NCBI GenBank assembly: GCA_914767885.1
Contig: CAJZBQ010000028.1
Coordinates: forward strand, 620,001 to 684,000
DNA from: Blepharisma stoltei
Lineage: Eukaryota; Ciliophora; Heterotrichea; Heterotrichida; Blepharismidae
Length of the DNA: 64,000 bases
Direction: 5' to 3'
Below the pieces are notes generated by a model that saw nothing but the letters and a program-made list of their open reading frames with translations, did no database searches and was not told the origin of the DNA. Shown in pieces: positions 11,231 through 22,241 of this stretch. Position 1 is the stretch's first letter. Each line of letters starts with the position of its first letter. A program made the position numbers and the translations under genes.

Positions 11231-11377
11231 TTATCGTGAGGAAGCTAGTGTTTGAGATAAAGGTTGCGTAGAAGACGCTCTTGGGATTTCAGACTTCAAT
11301 AAATCCTCAAGACGAAGAGTAACACCTTTAACAGGGCGTGGGGATTGGTTTCGATATGGTTTTTGAATAAATGACAT
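11231..11377 (-). CDS. short ORF, 48 aa; possible 5' segment of the 9731-10864 gene
   Basis: An ATG at 11377 gives MSFIQKPYRNQSPRPVKG, continuing through LRLEDLLKSEIPRASS to TAA. The style (basic, Ser/Pro-rich) matches the start of the downstream hypothetical, which has open frame but no ATG near 10980. No phase-consistent TA join convinced me, so I list it as a possible separate small gene or first segment. Confidence 0.35.
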   Translation of the reverse strand: MSFIQKPYRNQSPRPVKGVTLRLEDLLKSEIPRASSTQPLSQTLASSR

Positions 11378-11475
11378 CTTGCAAATTTACTAAAATTATC
11401 ATAATACAAAAATTATTAATATTTTTTATTATAAGAAACTGTCTATCGAAGTTAATTGAATCTAAATTTTAAGGA

Positions 11476-12726
11476 TTATTTATGCGTATTAGACTTTGAG
11501 TTTGGCTTAGATCTACGTTTAGTTTCAGGTTCAGGCTCAGATTCATAATCAAGCTCAGATTTATCATCCTTTTTCTCTTCTAATAAATCTTCCTTCATGG
11601 CCTCAGAGACATTTTGGAAAAATTCGAGTTCAAACTCATAATCCAAAATTACCCTTTCAAAATACTCATTTTTGTCAGCATCACTTTTATCTACATTTTC
11701 TTTAAAAGACTCATCTACTAGCTCCTCCCCATCTGTGAGCAAACAAAAAAATCTTGTTCGCTCATGGAGGGGGTTAAGTTTTTGTTTTAAAAAAATTTAC
11801 ACATAATAAAAAAAATGGTTTTTCAAAATTTAAAAAAAATCTAATTCGCAAAAATCGGAAAGCAAATATTAATTTAATTTATAAAATTAATGTTTTAAAA
11901 CGCGATTTGTTTAAAATTAAACAGAATTAGCTCGAGATTTTATTATACTAATTATCACTTATATCAAAATTTTTTCCATAAAAATTTTTGTTCGCTCACG
12001 CAGGGGTTGGTTTTTGAGCAAAAAATAGGGATTTTTCTAATTGTTTTGTTTGCTCATGGAGGTGGGGAGTATGTATCTATCTTCTAACCTGCTTTTCGCT
12101 TCTGCCATTCGCTTATTAAACTCTTCTAAAACTTCATCAAGAACTGAATTTTCTATCGGATTTTTGTATTTAATTTTTCCATTAGTCACAGAAAAACTTA
12201 TAATATTAAATCCCCATAGCAAGTCTATCGATTTTTGGAAAATTCTGGCATTAAACCCTTCAAGCGATTCTTCAATTTCTTGATCTTGGAGATTCTTATA
12301 TTTAATATCAATATTTTTATATCGATATATTTCAGCTTGTATATTGGGAAAAGATGGGCATTCTTCTAGCTGTAAATCTCTTTCCTTGCTAATATTTTTT
12401 ATCAGAGGATTTATATAGACATTGTAGTCTGATTCAATCCCTATGTAGTCACTCCATTTGTTTGGCTCGAGGTTCTTGTGAACAACCATAGCAGAAATAT
12501 CAATGCCTATTTGTGTGGCTGAAAGACATGGTAATTTATTGTAGGCTGCTGTCATCAGTAGGGATGGGATGTATAATTCTTTGCATTTCCTGGTGATATT
12601 AGGAAGTCTGTTGCTTTCAATTTGAAGGGTACTTTCATCGCTGCCATCAAGAATTGTTACAAGCTTTTTGACCGTTGGCTTCATCTGCATTGATAGCCTC
12701 TCTGAAAGCTTTTTAAGATGAGCCAT
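11476..12726 (-). CDS. degenerate peptide deformylase-like protein with acidic/basic tail
   Basis: Residues about 45-180 follow the peptide deformylase layout. Motif 1 is LPCLSATQIGI (usual GLAAxQIG). Motif 2 is LEECPSFP (usual EGCLSxP, Cys kept). Motif 3 is ARIFQKSIDLLWG, where active enzymes have QHExDHLxG. The metal-binding His pair and catalytic Glu of motif 3 are thus Lys, Ser and Leu, so it should not be a working deformylase. A family A MITE splits the gene. Removing it joins DRYI to VDESFKENVDKSD and a Glu-rich tail ending KRRSKPNSKSNTHK. A structural role, for instance in mitochondrial translation, is conjecture. Confidence 0.7.
11721..12071. mobile_element. MITE/IES family A copy 1 (351 bp), diverged
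   Basis: TA lies at 11719-11720 and 12070-12071. It has the family A layout: a hairpin end (ctgtgagcaaacaaaa paired with ttgttcgctcatgg, then gggggttaa) and, at the other end, two direct copies of ttgttcgctca about 50-70 bp apart. The ends are more diverged than in other copies. Precise TA excision keeps the peptide deformylase-like frame open. Confidence 0.85.
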
Positions 12727-12930
12727 GATATAATATTTACCATGCTAAAAATTCAAGAAATTTAATAGTAAACAATGGTCAATTTCTCAATTTAAAAATC
12801 CTTTTTTTAGGATGACTTAATTTCATTTTATGTAAATAGACAGAGCAAGAGAATTAGTAAATAAGGTCTTTTAATTAATTTATTTTATAAAGATTGATTA
12901 AATTTAATTTTTTGCAATTAAATTAAATGA

Positions 12931-14777
12931 TTAGTCATATGCAATTGACTGATAAAAAGCTTCATAGCTGATACCATTTTCCATATATATTCTGTATCTC
13001 TTCATCACCAACTCTATTTCTTTATTTGTAGAATATATTCCAAATTTATCCAAAGCAATTTTCATATCATAAATTGATATTATTCCATCGGAATTGCTAT
13101 CAATAGCTTTAAAAGAGCTCTTAAAATAAGTTTCAGGAAATTTCGCCAGTTCCATGCCTTCTTCAGCGATTTTCTTTTCACTTTCGATTATCAATTTAAA
13201 AACGTTTGATAATATTTCTATACACAAAGGACTAAACCCAAGTTCACTATTTATCCTATAACTTTGTTCATACTCATCATTTAATGGTCTTACTCCCCCC
13301 CCCCCTCCGTGAGTGAACAAAACCATTAGAAAAATCGCTATTTTTTGCCCAAAAACCCACCCCCTCCGTGAGTTAACAAAAAATTTTGTAATAGAAAAAT
13401 TTTTTATGGAAAAAAAATTTGATATATAAATGATAATTAATATAATGAAATCTAGAGCTAATTCTATTTAATTTTAAACGAATTGCTTTTTAAAACATAA
13501 ATTTTTATAAATTAAACTAATATTTGCTTTCCAATTTTTGCGAATCAGGATTTTTTAAATTTCGAAAAAAAATATTTCTTAAAAAATTTATATATAAATT
13601 TTATTAAAAAAAAAAAATTAACCCCCCTCCGTGAGTGAACAAAATTTTTTTTTTCACTCACGGAGGGGGGGGAAGTTAGTAAATTATCTAACCCTTCTTC
13701 TTCTAGCTTTATATTATCATTCCCAAATTTCTTGAAAATTCTTACTAAATCATCTTTTTCTGCATCAATATTTAGTTCTTTTAAAAAACTATCAAACTCT
13801 TCTATACTAATTTCAAGCTCTTCATATTTGTCTAGCACTTTAAATAAAAAATCAATTGAAAACTCTTTGAACATAAATAAAGATTCTCTATAATTTTCGA
13901 TCTTCATTTCTAAATTTAACTGCAAAAAAAAATAATTCAATACTTTTTGGTTAAATTCGAGCAATTCTTGATCATTTTCTAAGCTTTCGTCTTTTACTTC
14001 TTCATTAATGCTATTTAGATCTTCCTGAAAGATTTCTTCAGCTTTTAATGAGCTTTCTTGAATCCCAGTATATTCTTCTCCAGTTGAGAGAGTTTCTTGC
14101 GCATTTATTTTCAATTTTTCAGAATTTTCAGTATTTAACCCAATTTCATTATTTGATTTATAAGGTGTCAGCATTTCATAAAATTTTTCGAGACTAATAC
14201 GTCTAGCTTTTTCTCTTTTAATCCTACGAAAAAAATCCTCAAAACTATTGCTGTTAATTATTGTTCCATCGCTTTTTAAAAATCTAAATAAGTCAGCTGA
14301 ATCAATAAATCCTTTGTTTTCTTTATCTATAGTTAAAAATGCGACACGAACTGAAAAATCAGATAAATTTTCTAATTCCATTTTGATTTTTTCGATTTTT
14401 CTATGCAGATCAATTTCTTTTCTAATCAAAGTTTGAAACCCAAAACTTGTATGCTTATCTAGTTTATAAGAATAGCTGAGTTTTTGATTTAAACAATTTT
14501 TTTTCAGTTTTTCATTAGTTGCAGGCATAATTAATTTCAGGAAATCTTTTGAAGTTAGATAAGAATTGGCTCCAGAGCTATATTGTTTTATCAGCATATA
14601 AAAATCATCAAAAGTAGCTTTGAGATCTTTTATCAAATTACAATGATAAAAATCATTTGGAGTGATTACTCCAGAACTTTGTGGAATCATGCCAAGGAGA
14701 TTATAAGGATTGAAATTTCGATCTTTGCAAAGAAACTCTCTGCATATTTCAATGTCAGATTCTCCTTCATAAATCAT
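12931..14777 (-). CDS. long EF-hand protein
   Basis: Joined across a MITE this is about 485 aa. The last domain has a canonical calcium loop, DSNSDGIISIYDMKIAL, followed by NKEIELVMKRY; an earlier one reads DKENKGFIDSADLFRFL, also near-canonical. Further EF-like helix pairs occur (FDDFYMLIKQYSSGANSYLTSKDF). A Glu-rich linker (EEVKDESLENDQELLEF) separates two halves. The resemblance is to multi-EF-hand ciliary or calcium-sensing proteins. I cannot name an orthologue. It ends at TAG or TAA after YQSIAYD. Confidence 0.75.
13293..13678. mobile_element. MITE/IES family A copy 2 (386 bp)
   Basis: TA lies at 13291-13292 and 13677-13678. The left end is a C-run with CTCCGTGAGTGAACAAAA, repeated in direct orientation about 65 bp in. 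The right end is a hairpin of the same motif and its complement. Removal joins DNLL to RPLNDEYEQ in phase. Family motif and coding repair agree. Confidence 0.93.
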
Positions 14778-14951
14778 TGAAATTAAAGAGCACAGTAGGC
14801 TTCTTCAGTCTTTATTGATCATCAATTAATCTGATTATGCTGAAAAATATGAAACTAATTTTACATTGTTTTTTATAAGTTATATATGCAACCCATAGTT
14901 TTTATATTTTTTTTCAATCTATTTATTAGATCATTATAAAATTCTTAAAAT

Positions 14952-15677
14952 TTACGAAACATAGTACGTCAAGTTATCATCCCCAATAAACAAAAATCCA
15001 TACCTTACCAAATCACTTAGGACTTCATCTAAATTTTTGATTTTTCTCTTCACAAGACTCTCAATTCTATTTCTATCTAGCCCAATATACTCTTTAGAGT
15101 TTTCCTTAATCGCTCTCACAACCTCAGCTTGGTCTTCATTTAAATTCGAATAATCATTTTGGCTTGAGCCAGCATTATTAAATCTACTTGATAAATCAGC
15201 CATAACATTATCAGCTGCTTGTGAAGGTGTATGCAAAATACCATTTCTAACCAAATAGCATCATAGCACTTTAACATAATGATAATGAACTTGATCATAA
15301 GTATTTACATTAGAAATTGATTGTACTATGCATTTTACCTCATCACCAAGCTTTCTTAAAGCTCCAATTATATGCACATATCCATTTTCTATATATGTAT
15401 AATCACTCAAAGCTTTGGGACGGGTTAAATCTCCTTTGGTATAGACAATTCCTTGAATGCAGTTATTGTTATCTTCAAATTCAAACTTTATGATATTATG
15501 GGTTTCCTGGTAATTTGTAATGCGGCAAACGATTTCGATTATTTCTATTAACTCGTTGTTAAGTTTGAAAGGCTCGCCTTGCTTGATCATATCGTTTACA
15601 AGCTTTAGGTTTACTGGGGTAAAGGTGAATCGTTTAGATTCTGTTGTTTGTGGCTTGTAGGGAGGTGAAAATTCCAT
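14952..15677 (-). CDS. RPA2: replication protein A 32-kDa subunit (RPA2)
   Basis: This is the single-stranded-DNA-binding complex subunit. An N-terminal linker is followed by an OB fold: LIEIIEIVCRITNYQETHNIIKFEFED, GIVYTKGDL, and GYVHIIGALRKLGDEVKCIVQSISNV. Next comes a linker and a C-terminal winged helix (EDQAEVVRAIKENSKEYIG through LVRYGFLFIGDDNLTYY). One in-frame TGA encodes Trp (VKVLWCYLV). About 240 aa is close to the usual size. I start at the ATG of MEFSPPYKP. A large palindromic element lies directly upstream. Confidence 0.85.
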
Positions 15678-15718
15678 TTTCCAAGTATGCAATTATATTG
15701 CAAAAGAAAATTATACTA

Positions 15719-15934
15719 AATTCCTGGGGATAGCGCGGAATACGCTATCCCCAGGACCAACCGGGATCGGATCCACACATGGAACGGGGGTTCCATGTGT
15801 GGATCCATTTTTGACATGTGAGATATTTACTTTCACGTGTCAAAAATGGATCCACACATGGAACCCTCGTTCCATGTGGGATCCGATCCCGGTTGGTCCT
15901 GGGGATAGCGTATTCCGCGCTATCCCCAGGAATT
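15719..15934. repeat. palindrome made of nested palindromes, ~215 bp
   Basis: Outer hairpin CCTGGGGATAGCG...CGCTATCCCCAGG occurs at both ends (15723-15755 and about 15898-15930). Inside these is ACCAACCGGGATCGGATCC with its mirrored partner, then hairpins centred on GGATCCACACATGGAAC, and the centre is flanked by TGACACGTG-like arms. The whole is a near-perfect inverted repeat whose arms themselves fold. It has the same plan as the IES at 61943-62170 but a different sequence. It lies about 40 bp upstream of RPA2. Probably an IES or foldback transposon; no coding frame verifies its limits. Confidence 0.8.
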
Positions 15935-16063
15935 TTCTATAGCTATTTTGTGCTGTTCAGCGTATTTTATAGGTTTAATTAAAGATTATTTAAAAAAAGC
16001 AAGAAATTATAGTAAATTCTAATTGGGGATAATTATAATTGAACTTTATATCTATAATAAAAG

Positions 16064-16387
16064 ATGTCTGAGTCAATCATAAACAGGAAACAATTCCAAC
16101 AGCTTTATAGAAAAGATTTCGCAATTGAGCCAATGGCTGAAGACTTGATTCTAAAAATTGGTGAAGATTTCTTTTATAGATTAACTGATATGGCTACAGA
16201 TGCAGCAGCTGCAAGAGAAGGCGGAAACATTGAAATCGAAGATTTTAAGATAATTTTAGAAAAATATTGGGATATCAGAGTCCCAGAATTTGAAAGAGAA
16301 GACTCTTTGAGACCTACAAGAAGAAATGCTTCAAGAAAAGGCAGAGAAGAGAAAGCCAGAAAAGCTTATAACACAAGAGCAAAATAA
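16064..16387 (+). CDS. TAF12-like histone-fold protein
   Basis: The 107-aa protein has a histone fold of the TAF12 type: PMAEDLILKIGEDFFYRLTDMA, then AAAAREGG, NIEIEDFKIILEKYW and the TAF12-like ending DIRVPEFE. TAF12 is a subunit of TFIID and SAGA and pairs with TAF4 in an H2B-H2A-like dimer. The C-terminus is basic (RPTRRNASRKGREEKARK). Short, single-domain size fits ciliate TAF12 candidates. The family is fairly sure; the exact complex is inferred. Confidence 0.75.
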   Translation: MSESIINRKQFQQLYRKDFAIEPMAEDLILKIGEDFFYRLTDMATDAAAAREGGNIEIEDFKIILEKYWDIRVPEFEREDSLRPTRRNASRKGREEKARKAYNTRAK

Positions 16388-17175
16388 AAATATGTGTAAT
16401 CACGATTTTATGGATAAATCATTAGTATCTTTTAACTGTTAGAATTTTAGGCAGTTTTTAATTTGATAGGTAAAATAGCATCTTTGATGAGATAAAGCTA
16501 AATCGCTTTTTATTTTTCTAAATATGCAAGAATATTTGATAAAAATATGAAATTATTGAAACTCTTTCGATTTATCTAACTATGAAATGAGGTCTACTGC
16601 GTAGGAAATCTTAGAAACAGCATTTGTAGGAGTCAAGTAAAGAGTGACTGGCAGATACTGAGCTATTTGATGGAATGCTTCATAGCTTCCGGTCTAAAGG
16701 ATAGCCAGTGATATCATAAGTTCAAATTTAAAAGGGTGAGCCTAACTGCAGAATCAACCGATATGTCAAACATTTATTGAGTAAATTAAAAGCCTAGAAT
16801 TTAGTGAAAGAAATTAAATATGGACTCTAACTTCCCCTCTTTTAGCAGCAGAATCGTTGGAAAAATCTTATATTTTTGAAATTACCTTCAAAAAATTTTT
16901 AATATAAAACTATCATATATAGTAATAAATATTAAATTTTTTACAAATTGCATAATTTTTTATTTAAATTGGGAAATTAATACAAAAATTTATATGCAAA
17001 AATTTTGAAAAACTCTAAACTTTATTAATATTTTGATAAGATTCTGAACAATTTTAATCAAAATTGGTTTCTTTTGCAAATATCTAAAATATAACTAGTT
17101 CATATTTTAACGAAATATAATATATATATTAAGCAATCTTATTTCTTGCTCAACACTTGCATCTCCAATCTCAAT
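16388..17175. other. intergenic region, no gene seen
   Basis: AT-rich. A somewhat GC-richer stretch at about 16575-16760 contains small hairpins but matches no RNA I recognise and has no useful reading frame with TGA as Trp. Confidence 0.4.
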
Positions 17176-18136
17176 TTAATTACGAAAATGCATTCTTGGT
17201 GAGACTAATTTTATAGGCCTTTTAGTTGTTGCTGGCATTTGGTACACATCTCCAAAGGACATTTCTCTAGGATCATCATAATTATTTAAGCAGTCGGAAT
17301 CAAGAATCAGCCTTTTAATCCTATCATAAGCTTCTTTATTGTTTTGGCCTTGGCTTACTTTTACCTTACTTGGGGCTATTTCATACCCTGAAATTTCCCC
17401 GCTTTGTGGCAATGCTGTACTTTCGCTTCCACAGCTTTCGGATTCGCTTAATTGCAGGTTTTTCTTTTGTGAAGAAATTGGATTAAAAGAGAAACAAGGA
17501 GTCCTAATTTCCCTTTTAAAATTGAAAGCTGCAATGGATTTTATTTTTGACCTTGATTTCGCTGACTCTTTACTGGGATTTGTAATATCGACAGGAACTG
17601 GAATTTTTGGTTTTATTGGCTGTTTCACGCCACTAGGCAAAATTCGTTTGGAGGCGTGAAAAATTAGGTTTGGCTTTACGTTGCTTATTCCTCTTATATA
17701 AAATGTTTTAAAAATTAGGGTTTTTATTATAAAATAAGATGCTTTTTAGGAAAATAGTTATAAGAGTTAGTATAGCTTCAGAGTTACAATGATTCATACT
17801 TCGGGTAGATCTACACTGGCTTCTTTGAGATTCAGGTGCAATCAAGAAAGGGATTTTTTCATCGACAGGGAGGGGCAAGTTTGGTATTTGCAAGCCTGCT
17901 GTTGATGCTCTAGGGGTGCTTCGCTTAGATGGACAAATAGGGCGAAGAGTGGGGATACTTGATCCATCCAGTCTGATATTTTGAAATGGGTCTTGAACTG
18001 GAAGCTGATTGGTACTCAAAAAACTGTTTTTAGGCGAGTTGAGCTCAGATATAGAAAGATGCCGTTTGTTTAGCTGAGAAAACTCAAGATCCCTAGCCCT
18101 TATTTTTATCCTTGGTGGCATCAAGTTTCTCTTCAT
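17176..18136 (-). CDS. hypothetical basic Ser/Pro-rich protein, IES-split
   Basis: Not recognised. The 5' part starts MKRNLMPPRIKIRARDLEFS and is rich in Ser, Pro and Arg (RPICPSKRSTPRAST). The 3' part continues GVKQPIKPKIPVPVDITN and ends VSPRMHFRN. Both have the same low-complexity style as other basic, phosphosite-rich proteins here. The frame changes between about 17690 and 17780, where several same-phase TA pairs allow an IES of about 30-100 bp; I cannot choose between them. Treating both parts as one gene is an inference. Confidence 0.5.
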
Positions 18137-18975
18137 TATATTAAATTTATTACAAATAGAAAATTAAGGTGTTTTTATTTAAATTTACCATGCTTTGGCT
18201 TGAATTTTTGTAAATAATAGAAATTGGTCATACGTTGTCACTAATTGTTTTATTTTTTATTTATGGCTTGGAAATAAATTATTTCTTGGCTATTTCCAAA
18301 ACTTTGATTTTTGGCTTAACAATAGCAAAATACATCTTTAATTTTTTTAATTATGTGGCACAGAATATGGCATAATTTGTATGGCATCTTAAGGCTTTAC
18401 CTGGATTAGATAATTTTGCAAAGATTTATCATGAATTTAACATCATTATATATTTTATTCGCCTATTAATTTAATAACTTATATATGAAGCTTTTTTAGA
18501 GGATCAGCTATAAAAATATTGAAGATTTCAAATTCTTAACTGTTCAGATCTCTTTGAGCAGAAAAATTTCAATCCTAATAGTCTTTAATCCATATTTTCT
18601 TTCAGTTACCTAGTTAGCTGAGCAGCTTTTACCTCAGCTGACTATAAGTGTTCCCATTTTTAAGATTTATATAATCTTGTGGATTGCAATATATTTTTGA
18701 AAGAATTCAAATTATATACACATGGAAATCTGTAAAATAAGCTAAATGGTCTAAAATCTTAAAAGCTGATACAATTAGCCGTTTTAACACAATTAAATTG
18801 AACTAATAGCTAAAAAAAGATTCTGCTAAATATCATGGAAAATAATATGCATTTATTAAAGCTATTTATAGCAACAGCCTCATTAAAAGTTAAGTATCAG
18901 CCAGCCGGATTTGGGAATAAATTTAAAAAACTGAGAAGCTCCATCCATTTTGCATTATTAAAATAAATTAAAGTA
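18137..18975. other. intergenic region, no gene seen
   Basis: AT-rich, upstream of the CDPK gene. I find no frame, RNA or repeat that I can support. Confidence 0.4.
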
Positions 18976-20572
18976 ATGGGCTGCTGTGCTGCTAAACATT
19001 CCCCAACTTCTCCACAAACAGTTGTAGCTAGTAGTCTGACTGTTCCAAATAAAGAAGGATCAATAGATGCTTCTATCCAAACTCCAAAATCTCAAACTAA
19101 CGACGCTTTATACATAATAACAGATGGTAAATTTTAAACAGACATCCACAAATATTACGATTTACAAAAAGTCCTCGGTAAAGGCTTCTACGGAGTTGTC
19201 AAATTAGGAGTCAGCAAGCTTGGAAATCACCAAAAATATGCTATTAAGAGCTTAAACAAAGAAAAAATAAAAAAAGACATACAATCCTTACAAAGGGAAC
19301 TGACGATCCTCAAAACCAGTGATCATCCTAATATAATCAAGCTTTACGAGGTATTTGAAGATGAAAACTTTATACATATTGTCATGGAGTATTGCTCCGG
19401 AGGAGAACTCTTTGACAAAATCAATAAGAAAACGAGATTCACTGAAAGAGAATCAGCGCATGCATCTTATAAAATGTTTTATGCTATTAACCATCTACAT
19501 ACTGGAAATATTGCACATAGAGATCTGAAGCCGGAAAACTGTCTTTTTGACTCTAATAAAGAAGATGCAGAGCTAAAATTAGTAGATTTTGGCCTTGCTA
19601 GTAAATTTTCAGGAATGACTATACCTTTTCATTTAAATGCTAGTGGCAATTTATTATAGGAACATATTTAGTATACAAAAGTATATGAAAACAATGGTTG
19701 GGACTGCTTTATATGTTGCTCCTGAGGTTTTAGGAGAAAAATATGGCCCTGAATGTGACGTCTGAAGCCTAGGCGTGATCACTTATACCATGATCGCTGG
19801 CTATCAACCTTTTCGAGGAGAAACCAACAAAGAAGTGTTCAAAAGCATCAGAAAAGCCAATATTTCTATGAAAGAGCCTGAGTTTGAACGAGTTTCTAAA
19901 GAATTTAAAGACTTTATCAGGCGAGTTTTATGCCCAGATCCTAGCAAACGTATAACTGCAGCTGAAGCTTTAAGACACCCATGGTTTACTCTTATGGGCG
20001 CTAACAGACTAAAACCTTTAGATATGAACGTCATATCGCGACTCAGGAGTTTTACTTCAACCCATCGACTAAAGGTAGAAGCAATCAGAATTATCATAAA
20101 ATTCATGAACGTTAAAGAAACTTCTCTTGCTCTTGATAATTTCAAAGTATTAGATACTGATCTTACAGGATTTATAACTGTACAAGGGCTTGAGCAAAGC
20201 TTAAGGGCAGCAAATATAGAGATAACAGCTAGTGAACTGAACAATATTTTTATACAGGTTGACTTGAATGGTAACGGAAAAATCAATTATACAGAATTTG
20301 TTATAGCCACTTTGGATCCTGCTATTATGATGAAAGAAGAAAATTTAATGGCTGCATATAAAACTTTTGATATCGTAATCATTATATAGGATGATGTAGG
20401 ATATTTTACAGCTTCACAAGTAAAAAGAGTCATTGATAAATCAGGAAGAACTATTACAGAGCACGAAGTTGAAGAAATGATGAACCTAAATTGGTTAAAA
20501 CAGCACGGAAAAGTTGACTATGAGGATTTCGTCAAATTATTTGACGAGAATCCTCCAAGCGCTCGTGCATAA
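18976..20572 (+). CDS. calcium-dependent protein kinase (CDPK)
   Basis: The N-terminus MGCCAAK fits N-myristoylation plus palmitoylation, so membrane attachment. The kinase domain has GKGFYGVV (glycine loop), YAIKSL (catalytic Lys), HRDLKPEN (catalytic loop), DFGLA, APEV, and DVWSLGV with TGA as Trp. After an autoinhibitory junction come four EF-hands: DTDLTGFITVQGLE, DLNGNGKINYTEF (canonical), a weaker DDVGYFTASQVKRVI, and one with HGKVDYEDF. Two 15-nt introns (19127-19141 and 20375-20389) and one IES in the activation loop must be removed. It ends at TAA. It acts as a direct calcium effector kinase. Confidence 0.95.
19127..19141 (+). other. 15-nt spliceosomal intron
   Basis: GTAAATTTTAAACAG interrupts the codon for Asp in TDDIHKYYD just before the kinase domain and contains an in-frame TAA. 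Length 15 and GT..AG ends are those of heterotrich introns. Confidence 0.88.
19622..19685. other. IES, 64 bp, in CDPK activation segment
   Basis: The TA copies are 19620-19621 and 19684-19685, in codon positions 3-1. Removal gives FSGMTMKTMVGTALYVAPEV, the expected kinase activation segment. Without removal the frame stops within 40 bp. Confidence 0.85.
20375..20389 (+). other. 15-nt spliceosomal intron
   Basis: GTAATCATTATATAG splits the third EF-hand. Removal gives AYKTFDIDDVGYFTASQ. It contains an in-frame stop, and its length is exactly 15. Confidence 0.88.
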
Positions 20573-20634
20573 AAACCGGATAAGTGAGTTTTTAAATGAT
20601 TAGCTTTATTTTTTATATAAAATTGATAATTTAA

Positions 20635-22215
20635 ATGTCTTATTCTAAAACTGGGAAAAAGACCCAAAGACCTCAGCCAATCCGAAACAGAGCAGCTCCA
20701 CCTTTAGAGCAATTTCAGCTTAACGACAACTATGATCTACAAAGATGAAATGTTATCAACATGCAATATAACTCCTTATTCAGAGAAAAGCCAGAAAACC
20801 CTAATAAATCCAATCAATCTCCAAACTCGTCTTTTTCTAAATCTCTTGACAGATCAGCAAAGCGCTTTGATAATCTTCCAAAGCCTACTTCTGAAGAACT
20901 CAAAGCAAGATATTATCATATTCCTCAATTGGTGGTAGAGAATGGAGAATTTAATGACCTTCCTAAACCGAAATTTATTTTGGAAGAAGCTGAGCGAAAG
21001 GTCGCCAAAAGGACAGAAGGGATTGACCAAAATAGTTTACCTTATGAGGTATATCTGAGAAGAATGGTCCAAGAAATTCATTTAATAAAGCTAGAAGATA
21101 AAGAAAATCAATGGAAAAATGAACTAGCCCAAGCTGAAGAAGCACTCAGAAGAGTCAAAGAAAGAAAAGACGAGCTCGAAAGCTTAGTGAAAAACAGGCA
21201 AGCCCACAAGCTTATTGAGTCTGAAGGCAGCAAAGAGATATCAAAGCTGCTTGAATTAAAAGCAAAAGTTCAAAATGATATCGAAAAAATCGATGAAGCT
21301 AAAGGAATCCTAAATAGCGAAGTAGACAACTTGCATAAAGAACTCGAAGAACTCTCAGATCAATTCTCTCATAGAGAAGCCCATTTATCTGATCAAATAG
21401 AAGCTATAAGCAAAAGATTGACTATGAGTGATAATGAAAGGATTGAAAATATGGCTAAAGAAAAAACTCTTCTTTTAAGCAAGCAAAATGAGTTAATTTT
21501 ACGAAAACAAGAAGTCTATGAAAAATGAGAACAAGAAAATAAACAGCTTGTCGCGATTTATGAACAAACTGAAGATAAAAAAGCAGTTATTACTCAAGAG
21601 CTGCAAGAGCTGCAGATGCAGAAAGACAAACTGGAAGCAGAAAGAGAAGAATTTGAAAGAGAAAACGCGAAGTTTGAAGAAGAAATGCAGATTATTACAA
21701 ATAATCAGCACACTTTAATTTTACATAATAAATTTCAAGAAAAAGCTAAATCTCCAGAACTTGCACAAAAAATAACCGAAACAGTCCAAAAAGCAGCTGG
21801 GATGATATTAGAAATAATGAAAGAAAATAACTATATAAGTCCATCTCAGATTTCATCAGCTCTTTATACAGAAGACGATAGAAATGAAACTGCTATTTCG
21901 AGTAAGCAAGGAATTTTGAAAGATATTCTTCTACAGCTAAAGCTTAAGCAAGACTCTCGTATGGAAGAAATTGATAAAAACAGCAGTGAACAAGCGTCAG
22001 TATTAAATTCGAGAATTGAAGAAGAAAAAACCAGACGGTCAAGATCTCCGTCACCCATTTCTAGAACTCCTAAAACCCCAATAAATGAAGGAAAAACTAC
22101 TGCGTCTTTGAGGCTTAATAATTTATCTCAAAGGATTAATAATTCTATGTCAAAAAGCCTGAACTCCACATTTAATATGAAGAGCAACCGATCAATGATT
22201 AACCTTGATCTCTAA
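20635..22215 (+). CDS. coiled-coil protein with Ser/Pro-rich ends
   Basis: With TGA as Trp (at about 20727 and 21526) a single ATG-to-TAA frame gives about 526 aa. The first 100 residues are polar and disordered. A long coiled coil follows, with heptads such as LAQAEEALRRVKERKDELESLV, another around DEAKGILNSEVDNLHKELEEL, and a later EREEFERENAKFEEEMQII. The C-terminus is Ser/Arg/Pro-rich with SP and TP sites (RRSRSPSPISRTPKTP). No orthologue is recognised; a cytoskeletal or basal-body role is plausible only by type. No IES is needed. Confidence 0.7.
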
Positions 22216-22241
22216 ATTTTAATATAGACCTATTATAATAT

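Noticed and set aside
13293-13678. MITEs as long introns
   Set aside because: No GT..AG ends, boundaries are TA or TCA direct repeats, and the genuine introns here are 15 nt.
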